Shown: piece after piece, positions 44,105-51,504 of the stretch
Numbering within the stretch: the stretch's first letter is position 1
How the letters are laid out: each line of letters begins with the position of its first letter
Source: an uncultured Ruminococcus sp.
GTDB lineage: Bacteria > Bacillota > Clostridia > Oscillospirales > Acutalibacteraceae
DNA length: 64,000 nucleotides
NCBI GenBank assembly: GCA_902777275.1
Contig: CACYTI010000016.1
Span: 62,001-126,000 of the forward strand
Reading direction: 5' to 3'
The notes under the pieces: model-generated
The model's input: the letters and a program-made list of their open reading frames with translations, nothing else
Databases searched by the model: none
Told to the model about the DNA's origin: nothing
Translations under genes and position numbers: made by a program

Positions 44105-44920
44105 ATGGATTACAAATTGATCGCACTTGACATTGACGGCACACTCACCAATTCACGCAAGGAAATGACGCCTCGCACGCGTTACGCGCTTTTGGAGGCG
44201 CAGGCGCAGGGCAAAAAGATCGTTTTGGCTTCGGGCAGACATCCGCTCGGGGTATACCCCATAGCGGCGGATCTGCAGCTTGAACGCTACGGCGGCTACA
44301 TCATGTCTTTTAACGGGGGAAAAATAATTGACTGCTCTACCGACCGCACGATCGTCAGCAAGTTTTTCCCGCGCGAATATCTGCCCGACATCGTCAGCGT
44401 GCTGAAGGATTCAAACATCACAATGATAACCTTTGACGACAGGCGTATTTACGCCGACAGCAAGGTGAACGACTACACCTACATCGAAAAAGAAGTGCTT
44501 AAAACCGAAATGGTCACTGTGTCGGATTTTGTGGCTGAAACAAAATTCCCGATAAACAAAATAGTGCTGACGGGCGAACCGTATGAGCTTGAAGAGTACC
44601 GGAAAGCTCTTGTTGAGCGCTATGACGGTCTGCTTTCGATTTACAACAGCGCACCGTATTTTCTTGAGCTTATGCCGTTCGGCATATCAAAAGGCTCAAT
44701 GCTTCCTCTCCTGCTCGAAAAGTTAGGGATAAGCCGCGAGGAGCTGATCGCCTTCGGCGACAACTACAACGACATGACAATGATAGGCTACGCCGGAATG
44801 GGCGTTGCCATGGGCAACGGCGAGCCCGAGATCCGCAAAATAGCAAACTATGTCTGCGCTTCAAATGACGAGGACGGCATAGCCGACACGCTATATAAAT
44901 TTGTTCTGCGCAACCATTGA
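44105..44920 (+). CDS. Cof-type HAD-IIB family phosphatase
   Basis: The 271-residue protein has HAD motif I ALDIDGTLTNS with nucleophile Asp9-region, a class IIB cap, and motif IV GDNYNDMTMI then AMGNGEPEIRKIA. The family dephosphorylates sugar phosphates, flavin or pyridoxal phosphates; the substrate cannot be predicted. The start follows TTCGGAGAGATAAT. It is a single-gene unit with its own promoter and ends at a dispersed hairpin repeat. Confidence 0.92.
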   Translation: MDYKLIALDIDGTLTNSRKEMTPRTRYALLEAQAQGKKIVLASGRHPLGVYPIAADLQLERYGGYIMSFNGGKIIDCSTDRTIVSKFFPREYLPDIVSVLKDSNITMITFDDRRIYADSKVNDYTYIEKEVLKTEMVTVSDFVAETKFPINKIVLTGEPYELEEYRKALVERYDGLLSIYNSAPYFLELMPFGISKGSMLPLLLEKLGISREELIAFGDNYNDMTMIGYAGMGVAMGNGEPEIRKIANYVCASNDEDGIADTLYKFVLRNH

Positions 44921-44975
44921 GCAGCAGCGTGACGCTGCATCCATGACGCCTGTTAAACAAATGATATAATAAACA

Positions 44976-45026
44976 CCTTCCTTCAACGGCGCGGTTTAAC
45001 GCGTGAATTGAAGGAAGGTTTTTTTA
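44976..45026. repeat. Dispersed hairpin repeat, copy 4
   Basis: CCTTCCTTCAA (44976-44986) pairs with TTGAAGGAAGG (45008-45018) around loop CGGCGCGGTTTAACGCGTGA, followed by seven T. It can terminate the phosphatase gene. Confidence 0.85.
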
Positions 45027-45240
45027 GTGTGGAATGTGGAGTAAATGGGCGCTTCGCGCCGAATTTATTATGCTGTGGGATATGAACGCGCCCTTGTGCG
45101 CCTGTCGGATAAATATGGTGTTGTCCTTAACGTTGTTGGAACAGGGCTTGCCCCTGTCCTTGTGCGCTTAATCAAACGTTTTGTTTCCTATCAACAATCA
45201 GACTTGGAAACAACGTCGGTACAGAGGAAACTGATCATAT
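45019..45240. repeat. Long dispersed repeat following hairpin copy 4
   Basis: This is the second occurrence of the block order described at 38152-38440, again directly after the hairpin. It contains an ACAGGGCTTGCCCCTGT palindrome (about 45142-45158) that also recurs near 38468. It explains the gap before ldh. Confidence 0.7.
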
Positions 45241-45271
45241 TGATAAAAATGCCGAACAAAACGTCTGTGCA

Positions 45272-46228
45272 TTAACTGATTGCAATCGACCTAAAGCTTT
45301 CGTCTAAAATCTCGTATGAGCTGCGGAGCTTGTCCAACTCCTCTTCGGAGAGCTTCAACTCAAGAATACGGTTCGCGCCGCCGCTGTTGATTATGCACGG
45401 ATTGCCGATGAACACTTCGCCGCGCAGCCCGTACTGACCGCGAAGTCTGACCGAGGTGGTGAACACGCTGTTCTCGTTGTGGAAAATCGCGCGGACAATG
45501 CGGCAAATCGCCATTCCTATGCCGTAATAGGTGCTGCCCTTTGCCTTGATTATCTCATAGGCTGCGGTGCGCACTTCGTTCTCGATTTTTTTCAAATCTT
45601 CCTTGTTGTAGCGGTCGGGATACTTGTCAATCATATCGTAAACGGGCTTGACCGCCATTATCGCCTGACTCCACGCCACAAACTCGCTGTCGCCGTGCTC
45701 GCCGATAACATAGGCGTGCATATGGCGGGGATCGACCTCAAAGTAATTTCCCAAAAGATAGCGCAGTCGGGCTGTGTCGAGTGTGGTGCCCGAGCCTATT
45801 ACCTTTGAGGCGTTAAAGCCGCTCAGCTCATATGTTATGCGCGTCATAATATCAACGGGGTTGGTGGCGACAAGGAAGATGCCGTCAAAGCCCGACGACA
45901 CCACTCTGGGCACAATCGACTCGAATACCTTGTAGTTGCGCTGCAAAAGCTGCAAACGGGTCTCGCCCTCCTTCTGGTTAACTCCCGCGCAGATGACCGC
46001 GACGTCTGCGTCGGAGCAGTCAGAGTAATTACCGAAGTAAATCTGCATACTGGAGTTTGAGAACGCGAGTCCGTGGTTGAGGTCCATTGCCTCGCCGCGT
46101 GCGCGCACCTCGTTAAGATCAATAAGCACCAGCTCGTCGCATATGCTCTGGTTCAGCGCGGCGTAAGCAAAGCTCATTCCCACCATTCCCGTGCCGATAA
46201 GCACGACTTTTCTTTTTAAATTTGCCAT
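45272..46228 (-). CDS. ldh: L-lactate dehydrogenase
   Basis: The 318-residue NAD-dependent enzyme reduces pyruvate to L-lactate. The Rossmann motif IGTGMVGMSFA, the specificity loop AGVNQKEGETR with Gln85 (lactate rather than malate) and Arg91, and the catalytic GEHGDSEF (His178) are visible. The start follows AAAGGACAGTGATATT. It regenerates NAD+ in fermentation and is divergent from the glucokinase gene. Confidence 0.95.
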   Translation of the reverse strand: MANLKRKVVLIGTGMVGMSFAYAALNQSICDELVLIDLNEVRARGEAMDLNHGLAFSNSSMQIYFGNYSDCSDADVAVICAGVNQKEGETRLQLLQRNYKVFESIVPRVVSSGFDGIFLVATNPVDIMTRITYELSGFNASKVIGSGTTLDTARLRYLLGNYFEVDPRHMHAYVIGEHGDSEFVAWSQAIMAVKPVYDMIDKYPDRYNKEDLKKIENEVRTAAYEIIKAKGSTYYGIGMAICRIVRAIFHNENSVFTTSVRLRGQYGLRGEVFIGNPCIINSGGANRILELKLSEEELDKLRSSYEILDESFRSIAIS

Positions 46229-46341
46229 AATATCACTGTCCTTTCTGTCAGGTTATTATTGTTGGTTTTATTGTATCAAATAATTCCGCGCAAGTAAATA
46301 CCAAATGGTTAATTTTATATAAAATTTCAATCACAATTATA

Positions 46342-46370
46342 TTGCAATCTGGCAAAGTTTATGGTATTAT
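46342..46370 (+). promoter_or_regulatory. Promoter of the glucokinase gene
   Basis: TTGCAA (46342-46347), a 17-base spacer and TATTAT (46365-46370) in the ldh-glucokinase divergent gap. Confidence 0.65.
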
Positions 46371-46417
46371 TAAGTTGAATATAAACGTCATCGACGTGAA
46401 GTAAGGAGTTTTTTACT

Positions 46418-47368
46418 ATGTTCAGACTTGGAATTGACTTGGGCGGCACCAACATCGTTGCGGGCGTTGTTGACGAAAAATATAAAATTGTCGCGCGCGC
46501 GTCCTGCAAAACTGCGGTACCCCGTCCCGAAAGCGAAATTTGCGACAGCATGGCGGAGGTTGCGCTTAAGGCTGTTGAAAAGGCGAAAATCACAATGGAT
46601 GATGTTGAGAGCATCGGCATCGGCGTTCCCGGTGCTGTTAACCCCAAAACAGGCGTTATTGAGTATTCAGCCAACCTGTTTTTCCACAACTGGGAGGTCG
46701 TCAAGATGATGCAGGAACGCCTTGACAAAAAGGTTATCATCGAAAACGACGCCAACGCTGCGGCTTTGGGCGAGTACTTGGCGGGCAGCGCAAAGGGCTC
46801 AAAGAACGCGGTCGCCATTACGCTCGGAACAGGCGTAGGCGGCGGAATCATCATCAACGGAAAGATTTACAGCGGCTCTAACTATGCGGGAGCCGAGCTC
46901 GGCCACATGGTTATCGTCAAGGACGGCAAGGAGTGCGCCTGCGGCAGAAAAGGCTGCTGGGAAACCTACGCTTCCGCCACCGGACTTATCAACATGACAA
47001 GGCAGAAGATACTCTCCGAAAAGCTCGATTTCAGCTATATGCTCAAGCTGTGCGACGGCGACATCAGAAAGGTCAACGGCAAAACCGCGTTCGACGCGAT
47101 GGCTGACGGCGATCCCGCCGCTAAAGAGGTCGTTGACGAGTATGTAAGCTACCTCGCGACCGGCTTGGTAAACATCATCAACATCTTCCAGCCCGACGTT
47201 CTCTGCGTTGGCGGCGGCGTGTCAAATCAGGGCGAGAACCTTCTCGGTCCCGTTCGCGCTATCGTTGAGGCTGAGCGCTACACAAAGCACAACGACAAGC
47301 AGACGGTCATTTGCAAAGCGACCCTCGGCAACGACGCGGGAATCATCGGCGCAGCATACCTCGACTGA
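46418..47368 (+). CDS. ROK-family glucokinase
   Basis: The 316-residue sugar kinase has N-terminal ATP motif GIDLGGTNIVAG, the substrate Asp in ENDANAAALGEY, the second phosphate loop TLGTGVGGG, and the ROK zinc motif CACGRKGCWE preceded by AELGHM. By family it phosphorylates glucose released from maltodextrins by the GH31 and GH13 enzymes. There is no DNA-binding domain, so it is an enzyme and not a ROK repressor. The start follows AAGTAAGGAGTTTTTTACT. Confidence 0.93.
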   Translation: MFRLGIDLGGTNIVAGVVDEKYKIVARASCKTAVPRPESEICDSMAEVALKAVEKAKITMDDVESIGIGVPGAVNPKTGVIEYSANLFFHNWEVVKMMQERLDKKVIIENDANAAALGEYLAGSAKGSKNAVAITLGTGVGGGIIINGKIYSGSNYAGAELGHMVIVKDGKECACGRKGCWETYASATGLINMTRQKILSEKLDFSYMLKLCDGDIRKVNGKTAFDAMADGDPAAKEVVDEYVSYLATGLVNIINIFQPDVLCVGGGVSNQGENLLGPVRAIVEAERYTKHNDKQTVICKATLGNDAGIIGAAYLD

Positions 47369-47429
47369 CAGTGCGCCCGTTACCGCGACCGGGCATAAAC
47401 AATTGATATAATTTATGATATAATTTAAA

Positions 47430-47478
47430 CCTTCCTTCAACGGCGCGGTCTGACGCGTGCGAAGAAGGAAGGTTTTTT
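47430..47478. repeat. Dispersed hairpin repeat, copy 5 (terminator)
   Basis: CCTTCCTTC (47430-47438) pairs with GAAGGAAGG (47464-47472) around a loop containing GGCGCGGTCTGACGCG, followed by TTTTTT. It lies 60 bases after the glucokinase stop. Confidence 0.85.
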
Positions 47479-47485
47479 CAATGAA

Positions 47486-47670
47486 AAATTGACAATTGAC
47501 AATGGACAATTAATGTAAAATTAGGCGTTTCAAAACACCATTTAGCAACTCTCAATTTATACACACGGTTTGCTGCGGCGTTAACGGAAGGGTGCCTTTA
47601 AATGGTGCTGTCCAAAGCCGCCAAAAGCGTCCACTGACGCCGAAAAGGAGCCGCGGTTTGGCGGCTCCTT
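47486..47670. repeat. Repeat-rich gap: TTGACAAT repeats, 48-bp repeat copy 2 and a strong hairpin
   Basis: Short iterated ATTGACAATTGACAATGGAC lies near 47487-47511. The second copy of the 48-bp repeat is at 47575-47622 (43 of 48 identical to 35909-35956). A perfect 10-bp hairpin AAGGAGCCGC/GCGGCTCCTT (47645-47654 with 47661-47670) follows. No gene is seen. Confidence 0.75.
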
Positions 47671-47770
47671 CCGGGATTTAGATGTTTTGAAATTGTACGT
47701 ATAAACGTGATAAGTGTAATTAATTAATTGACAAAATCTTTTTCAATATACTTTCCAAAAATCGCGTTCC

Positions 47771-48037
47771 TTATCCAACCTTCGCGTCAGCAGTGTCGCC
47801 GAAGAAGTTGAATCTGAAAAGCTTGCTCTCGTCATTCTTGTTGTCGCAGTAAATGCTCGCCTCGGCGATCTTGCCGCCTTCGATAAGCTTGGTCAAGCCT
47901 ACAAGCTGGCAAAGCTTTGATCTGAGGTTGAGTTTGTCGCCTTCGTCGGAAACAAGATACACGTTGCCCTCGCAGGTATCAAGCACGGCGAGGAACTCTG
48001 TCACATCAATGTTGTGTAAATCCATGATGGGTTTCAT
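47771..48037 (-). CDS. Small hypothetical protein
   Basis: The product has 88 residues from ATG 48037 after AGGAGGACACTATT; an upstream in-frame ATG lacks a site. It contains LAVLDTCEGNVYLVSDEGDK, LNLRSKLCQLVGLTKLIEGG and FRFNFFGD. It is cytoplasmic with mixed alpha/beta character. I do not recognise a function. It has its own promoter and a leader of about 185 bases. Confidence 0.7.
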   Translation of the reverse strand: MKPIMDLHNIDVTEFLAVLDTCEGNVYLVSDEGDKLNLRSKLCQLVGLTKLIEGGKIAEASIYCDNKNDESKLFRFNFFGDTADAKVG

Positions 48038-48064
48038 AATAGTGTCCTCCTTTAATTCATTTGA

Positions 48065-48091
48065 CAGGCTGCGGATATCCTCCGGAGCCTG
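48065..48091 (-). promoter_or_regulatory. Leader hairpin upstream of the 88-residue gene
   Basis: An 11-bp stem with one mismatch (48081-48091 with 48065-48075, 5-base loop) ends 14 bases before the Shine-Dalgarno sequence on the minus strand. Confidence 0.5.
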
Positions 48092-48227
48092 CCGATAAAT
48101 ATTGCGTGCGCCATTTACCATTTGGCAAATCATGATTTAATATCGACTCTTTTGTTATTCAATTGTAACTGCAGTTGCTTTTTTGAATAAGCCGATCGTC
48201 AAGCGGACTAATGACTTGACACTCAAT

Positions 48228-48255
48228 ATTATACTCAGCTTTTCGGAAAAGTCAA
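48228..48255 (-). promoter_or_regulatory. Promoter of the 88-residue gene
   Basis: On the minus strand, TTGACT (48250-48255), a 16-base spacer and TATAAT (48228-48233). Confidence 0.65.
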
Positions 48256-48508
48256 CAATTCTTTAAAGGAATATTTGTGCATAGTGTCATTTGAACATCA
48301 ATATTTGCCAACACTCAGGGGTACTCATTGTATAAATTGCACAGGTTATTGCTTTAAAGGAATTTAGATAGTTAATTTTTTAACAATCTTTTTGTAAGGT
48401 TCGCCCAATTTCATTCCTTTTAAGAAAAAAACTGCGTGCCCTTTTGACGAATTTGACAAACGCCCTGACGCCGAAAACGGCAGATCCGGGCATTCGGGGA
48501 CGGGTCTA

Positions 48509-48537
48509 TTGACGATTTTGGGGTTTGGGGCTATAAT
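48509..48537 (+). promoter_or_regulatory. Promoter of the phosphohexomutase gene
   Basis: TTGACG (48509-48514), a 17-base spacer and TATAAT (48532-48537), 40 bases before the start. It overlaps an upstream TTG-started extension of the frame, ruling that extension out. Confidence 0.8.
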
Positions 48538-48577
48538 AAAAGGGACGGACCACAATATATGGAAAAGGGGTTTTTTT

Positions 48578-50080
48578 ATGCTGAACGAGAAATATAAGCA
48601 GTTCAAAAGCGGTACCGATATCCGCGGAGTCGCCGTGGAGGGCGTTGAGGGTCAAAGCGTCAACCTGACCGACGAGGTAATACAAAAAATGGCTGACGGT
48701 TTTGTTCTATGGCTGAGTAAAAAGCTCGGCAAGGCTCCCGACAAGCTGAAAATTTCGGTGGGACGAGACAGCCGCATTTCGGGACCGCATATCATGGAGC
48801 TTACGACGGAGCGCTTTAAGGCGGCGGGCGCCGAGGTCATTTGCTGCGGACTCGCTTCTACTCCGTCTATGTTTATGACTACGGTGGAGCTCGGCTGCGA
48901 CGGCGCGCTGCAAATCACCGCGAGCCATCATCCTTTCAACAGAAACGGGCTGAAATTCTTCACACGCGGCGGCGGGCTTGAGGGCAGCGATATCGAGGCT
49001 ATCCTCGAATACGCCCAAAACGGCGAGGCTCCCGAGCCGAAGGACGGCGGCAGCATCACCGACATCGATTATATGAGCGACTACGCGAAGGGGCTTTGCG
49101 AAAAGATAAAAAAAGAAGTCAACGCCGACGACTATGATCACCCGCTCAAGGGCTTTCATATCGTTGTTGACGCCGGCAACGGCGCGGGCGGCTTTTACGC
49201 CGACAAGGTGCTGTCCGTTTTGGGCGCGGACACAAGCGGCAGCCGTTATCTTGAACCCGACGGAATGTTCCCGAATCACGTGCCGAATCCCGAGGACGCC
49301 GTGGCTATGGCATCCGTCTGCGAAGCGGTGCGCGAGAACAACGCCGATTTGGGCGTGATTTTTGACACCGACGTTGACCGCGGCGGCGCGGTTGACAGCA
49401 AGGGCAACGAGATAAACCGCAACCGCCTTGTGGCTGTGGCGGCGGCTATCGCTCTGGAGGGCAACGACGGCGGAACGATCGTCACCGACTCGATCACTTC
49501 GAGCGGCTTGAAGGAGTTTATTGAAAACAAGCTCGGCGGCAAGCATTACCGCTACCGCAGAGGCTACAAAAATGTTATTGACAAGGCGGTCGAGCTGAAC
49601 GCCGCGGGAATCAACTGCCCGCTCGCGATCGAAACCTCGGGTCACGCCGCAATGCGCGAGAACTATTTCCTCGACGACGGAGCTTACCTCTGCACCAAAA
49701 TCATAATCAAAGCGGCACAGCTCAGGACGCAGGGACGCGATTTAAGCGACCTAACGGCTGACCTGAAGGAGCCGCTTGAGAGCGTTGAGGTGCGATTTAA
49801 AATAACCGAAAAGGATTTCCGCGCCTGCGGAGAGCGGATAATCGCTGATTTGACAAAGTATGCCGAGGCTCGACCCGGCTGGAAGCTTGCCGACGACAAC
49901 CGCGAGGGCGTGCGCGTTTCGTTTGACAAGGAAAACGGCGACGGCTGGTTTCTGCTCCGCCTATCGGTTCACGACCCGATAATGCCGCTCAATATAGAAA
50001 GCGACAGCAAGGGCGGCACTGATGTTATTTACGCTAAATTGACGGAGTTCCTGAAAACAACCGAGGGACTGGATATATAA
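48578..50080 (+). CDS. Phosphoglucomutase/phosphomannomutase family protein
   Basis: The product has 500 residues from ATG 48578 after AAAAGGGGTTTTTTT. The alpha-D-phosphohexomutase signatures are the phosphoserine loop ITASHHPF (Ser116), the Mg2+ loop DTDVDRGG (Asp263, Asp265, Asp267) and the sugar-binding ETSGHAAM. It interconverts hexose 1- and 6-phosphates, linking glucokinase product to glycogen or wall precursors. Glucose versus mannose specificity cannot be read from sequence alone. Confidence 0.93.
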   Translation: MLNEKYKQFKSGTDIRGVAVEGVEGQSVNLTDEVIQKMADGFVLWLSKKLGKAPDKLKISVGRDSRISGPHIMELTTERFKAAGAEVICCGLASTPSMFMTTVELGCDGALQITASHHPFNRNGLKFFTRGGGLEGSDIEAILEYAQNGEAPEPKDGGSITDIDYMSDYAKGLCEKIKKEVNADDYDHPLKGFHIVVDAGNGAGGFYADKVLSVLGADTSGSRYLEPDGMFPNHVPNPEDAVAMASVCEAVRENNADLGVIFDTDVDRGGAVDSKGNEINRNRLVAVAAAIALEGNDGGTIVTDSITSSGLKEFIENKLGGKHYRYRRGYKNVIDKAVELNAAGINCPLAIETSGHAAMRENYFLDDGAYLCTKIIIKAAQLRTQGRDLSDLTADLKEPLESVEVRFKITEKDFRACGERIIADLTKYAEARPGWKLADDNREGVRVSFDKENGDGWFLLRLSVHDPIMPLNIESDSKGGTDVIYAKLTEFLKTTEGLDI

Positions 50081-50129
50081 TTGGCACCGGTGGGCGCTGT
50101 CGCGCTCATTTTCAAGGAGTATGATAAAA

Positions 50130-51308
50130 TTGGATATTTTGTCTGTATTAAAGGATTTGGCGATAATTGTTGTATTCGCCAAGGCTTTCGGTCTGCTTGC
50201 TCGAAAGCTCAAGGCTCCGCAGGTCGTCGGTGAGATCGTGGCGGGGCTGGTCGTCGGTCCCAGCGTGCTGGGCATTGTTAAGCTGAACGACTTTCTTGAA
50301 ATCTGCGCGGGCATAGGCGTTGTGCTTCTTATGTTCTCTGCGGGGATAGGCACCAACCTAAAGCAGCTCATGCACACGGGCGTCAAGGCGTTGGTCATCG
50401 CCTGCTCGGGAGTTTTTGTTCCGCTTGTCGGGGGCACTCTGCTTTATATGGGCTTTTACGGCTTTTCGGAAATTGGCACGCCCAAGTTTTTCACTGCGGT
50501 GTTTATCGGTGTGATCATGACCGCGACGAGCGTTTCGATCACCGTTGAGACTCTGCGCGAGATGGGCAAGCTTAAAACAGAGCTGGGCACGACTATTTTG
50601 AGCGCGGCGATCATCGACGATGTTATCGGAATTTTAGTGCTTACGTTTGTGATCGGCTTTAAGGATCCCGACAGCAGTCCCGGGTGGATGGCGCTGCGCG
50701 CTCTCGCGTTCTTCGCTCTCTCGATCGTGCTCGGCTTTGTCACCTACAAAATTTTCAAGGTGATAGACAAGCGCTGGCCGCACACGCGCAGGATCCCGAT
50801 TTTGGCGCTGGCGCTCTGCTTCGGGCTGAGCTACGTCGCCGAAAAATACTTCGGCATAGCGGATATAACGGGCGCTTACGTTGCGGGAATAATACTCTCC
50901 AAGCTGCATGATTCAACTTATATTGAGCAAAAGTTAGATATCAATTCCTATATGATTTTCGGTCCCATATTTTTTGCGAGTATCGGCTTAAAGACGCAAA
51001 TCAACGGCATTTCGTGGGAGCTTGTGCTGTTCTCGGCGGCGTTTGTCGCCGTGGCTTTAGGAACAAAAGTCATCGGCTGCGGCGCTGCGGCGCGCCTGTG
51101 CGGATTCAGGGGAACGGACACGCTCAAGGTGGGCGTTGGCATGATGACGCGCGGCGAGGTCGCGCTTATAGTGGCGCAGAGAGGTCTTGCCGAGGGTATG
51201 ATAAGCTCGGAATATTTTACCTCGGTAATTTTGCTTATCATAATTTCAAGTATTCTGACCCCGATCATCTTAAAGCTGCTATACTCGTCGGCTGAGCCGG
51301 CAGCTTGA
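50130..51308 (+). CDS. Kef/NapA-type (CPA2) cation:proton antiporter
   Basis: The roughly 392-residue protein has twelve or so membrane helices. The VVGEIVAGLVVGPSVLG start, the TATSVSITVETL segment, the AAIIDDVIGILVL helix with its Asp pair and the MMTRGEVALIVAQRG helix are typical of CPA2. No regulatory Rossmann domain follows. It exchanges Na+ or K+ for H+. The Shine-Dalgarno AAGGAG abuts ATG 50121, so TTG 50130 is the better-spaced start. The last codons and stop lie inside a 29-bp repeat unit. Confidence 0.88.
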   Translation: MDILSVLKDLAIIVVFAKAFGLLARKLKAPQVVGEIVAGLVVGPSVLGIVKLNDFLEICAGIGVVLLMFSAGIGTNLKQLMHTGVKALVIACSGVFVPLVGGTLLYMGFYGFSEIGTPKFFTAVFIGVIMTATSVSITVETLREMGKLKTELGTTILSAAIIDDVIGILVLTFVIGFKDPDSSPGWMALRALAFFALSIVLGFVTYKIFKVIDKRWPHTRRIPILALALCFGLSYVAEKYFGIADITGAYVAGIILSKLHDSTYIEQKLDINSYMIFGPIFFASIGLKTQINGISWELVLFSAAFVAVALGTKVIGCGAAARLCGFRGTDTLKVGVGMMTRGEVALIVAQRGLAEGMISSEYFTSVILLIIISSILTPIILKLLYSSAEPAA

Positions 51309-51355
51309 AGCTGCAATCAATCTGCGGTCGGCTGAGCCGGCAGCTTGAAGCTGCA
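51287..51355. repeat. Two identical 29-bp repeats, the first overlapping the antiporter stop codon
   Basis: Units at 51287-51315 and 51327-51355, each GTCGGCTGAGCCGGCAGCTT then GAAGCTGCA, are identical with a 40-base period. Each contains two palindromes. A related CGGCTGAGCCG palindrome lies at about 17477-17490. Confidence 0.85.
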
Positions 51356-51386
51356 CCCGATCCGCGCTTCTCAAAATCATAAAAAA

Positions 51387-51437
51387 CCTTCCTCCAATTC
51401 CCGCGTCAGACCGCGCCGTTGAAGGAAGGCTGTTTTT
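51387..51437. repeat. Dispersed hairpin repeat, copy 6 (inverted orientation)
   Basis: CCTTCCTCCAA (51387-51397) pairs with TTGAAGGAAGG (51419-51429). The loop is the reverse complement of the loop in copies 2, 4 and 5, so the whole element is inverted. It ends in TTTTT and can terminate transcription from both sides. Confidence 0.85.
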
Positions 51438-51504
51438 ATAATATATTTAAATATATTTAAAAGGCTGCCCAAATCAATCGGACAGCCCTTTGAATTATAT
51501 TTTA

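Noticed and set aside
48509..48577. N-terminal extension of the phosphohexomutase from TTG 48509
   Set aside because: It overlaps the gene's own TTGACG-17-TATAAT promoter; ATG 48578 has a good site and matches family starts.
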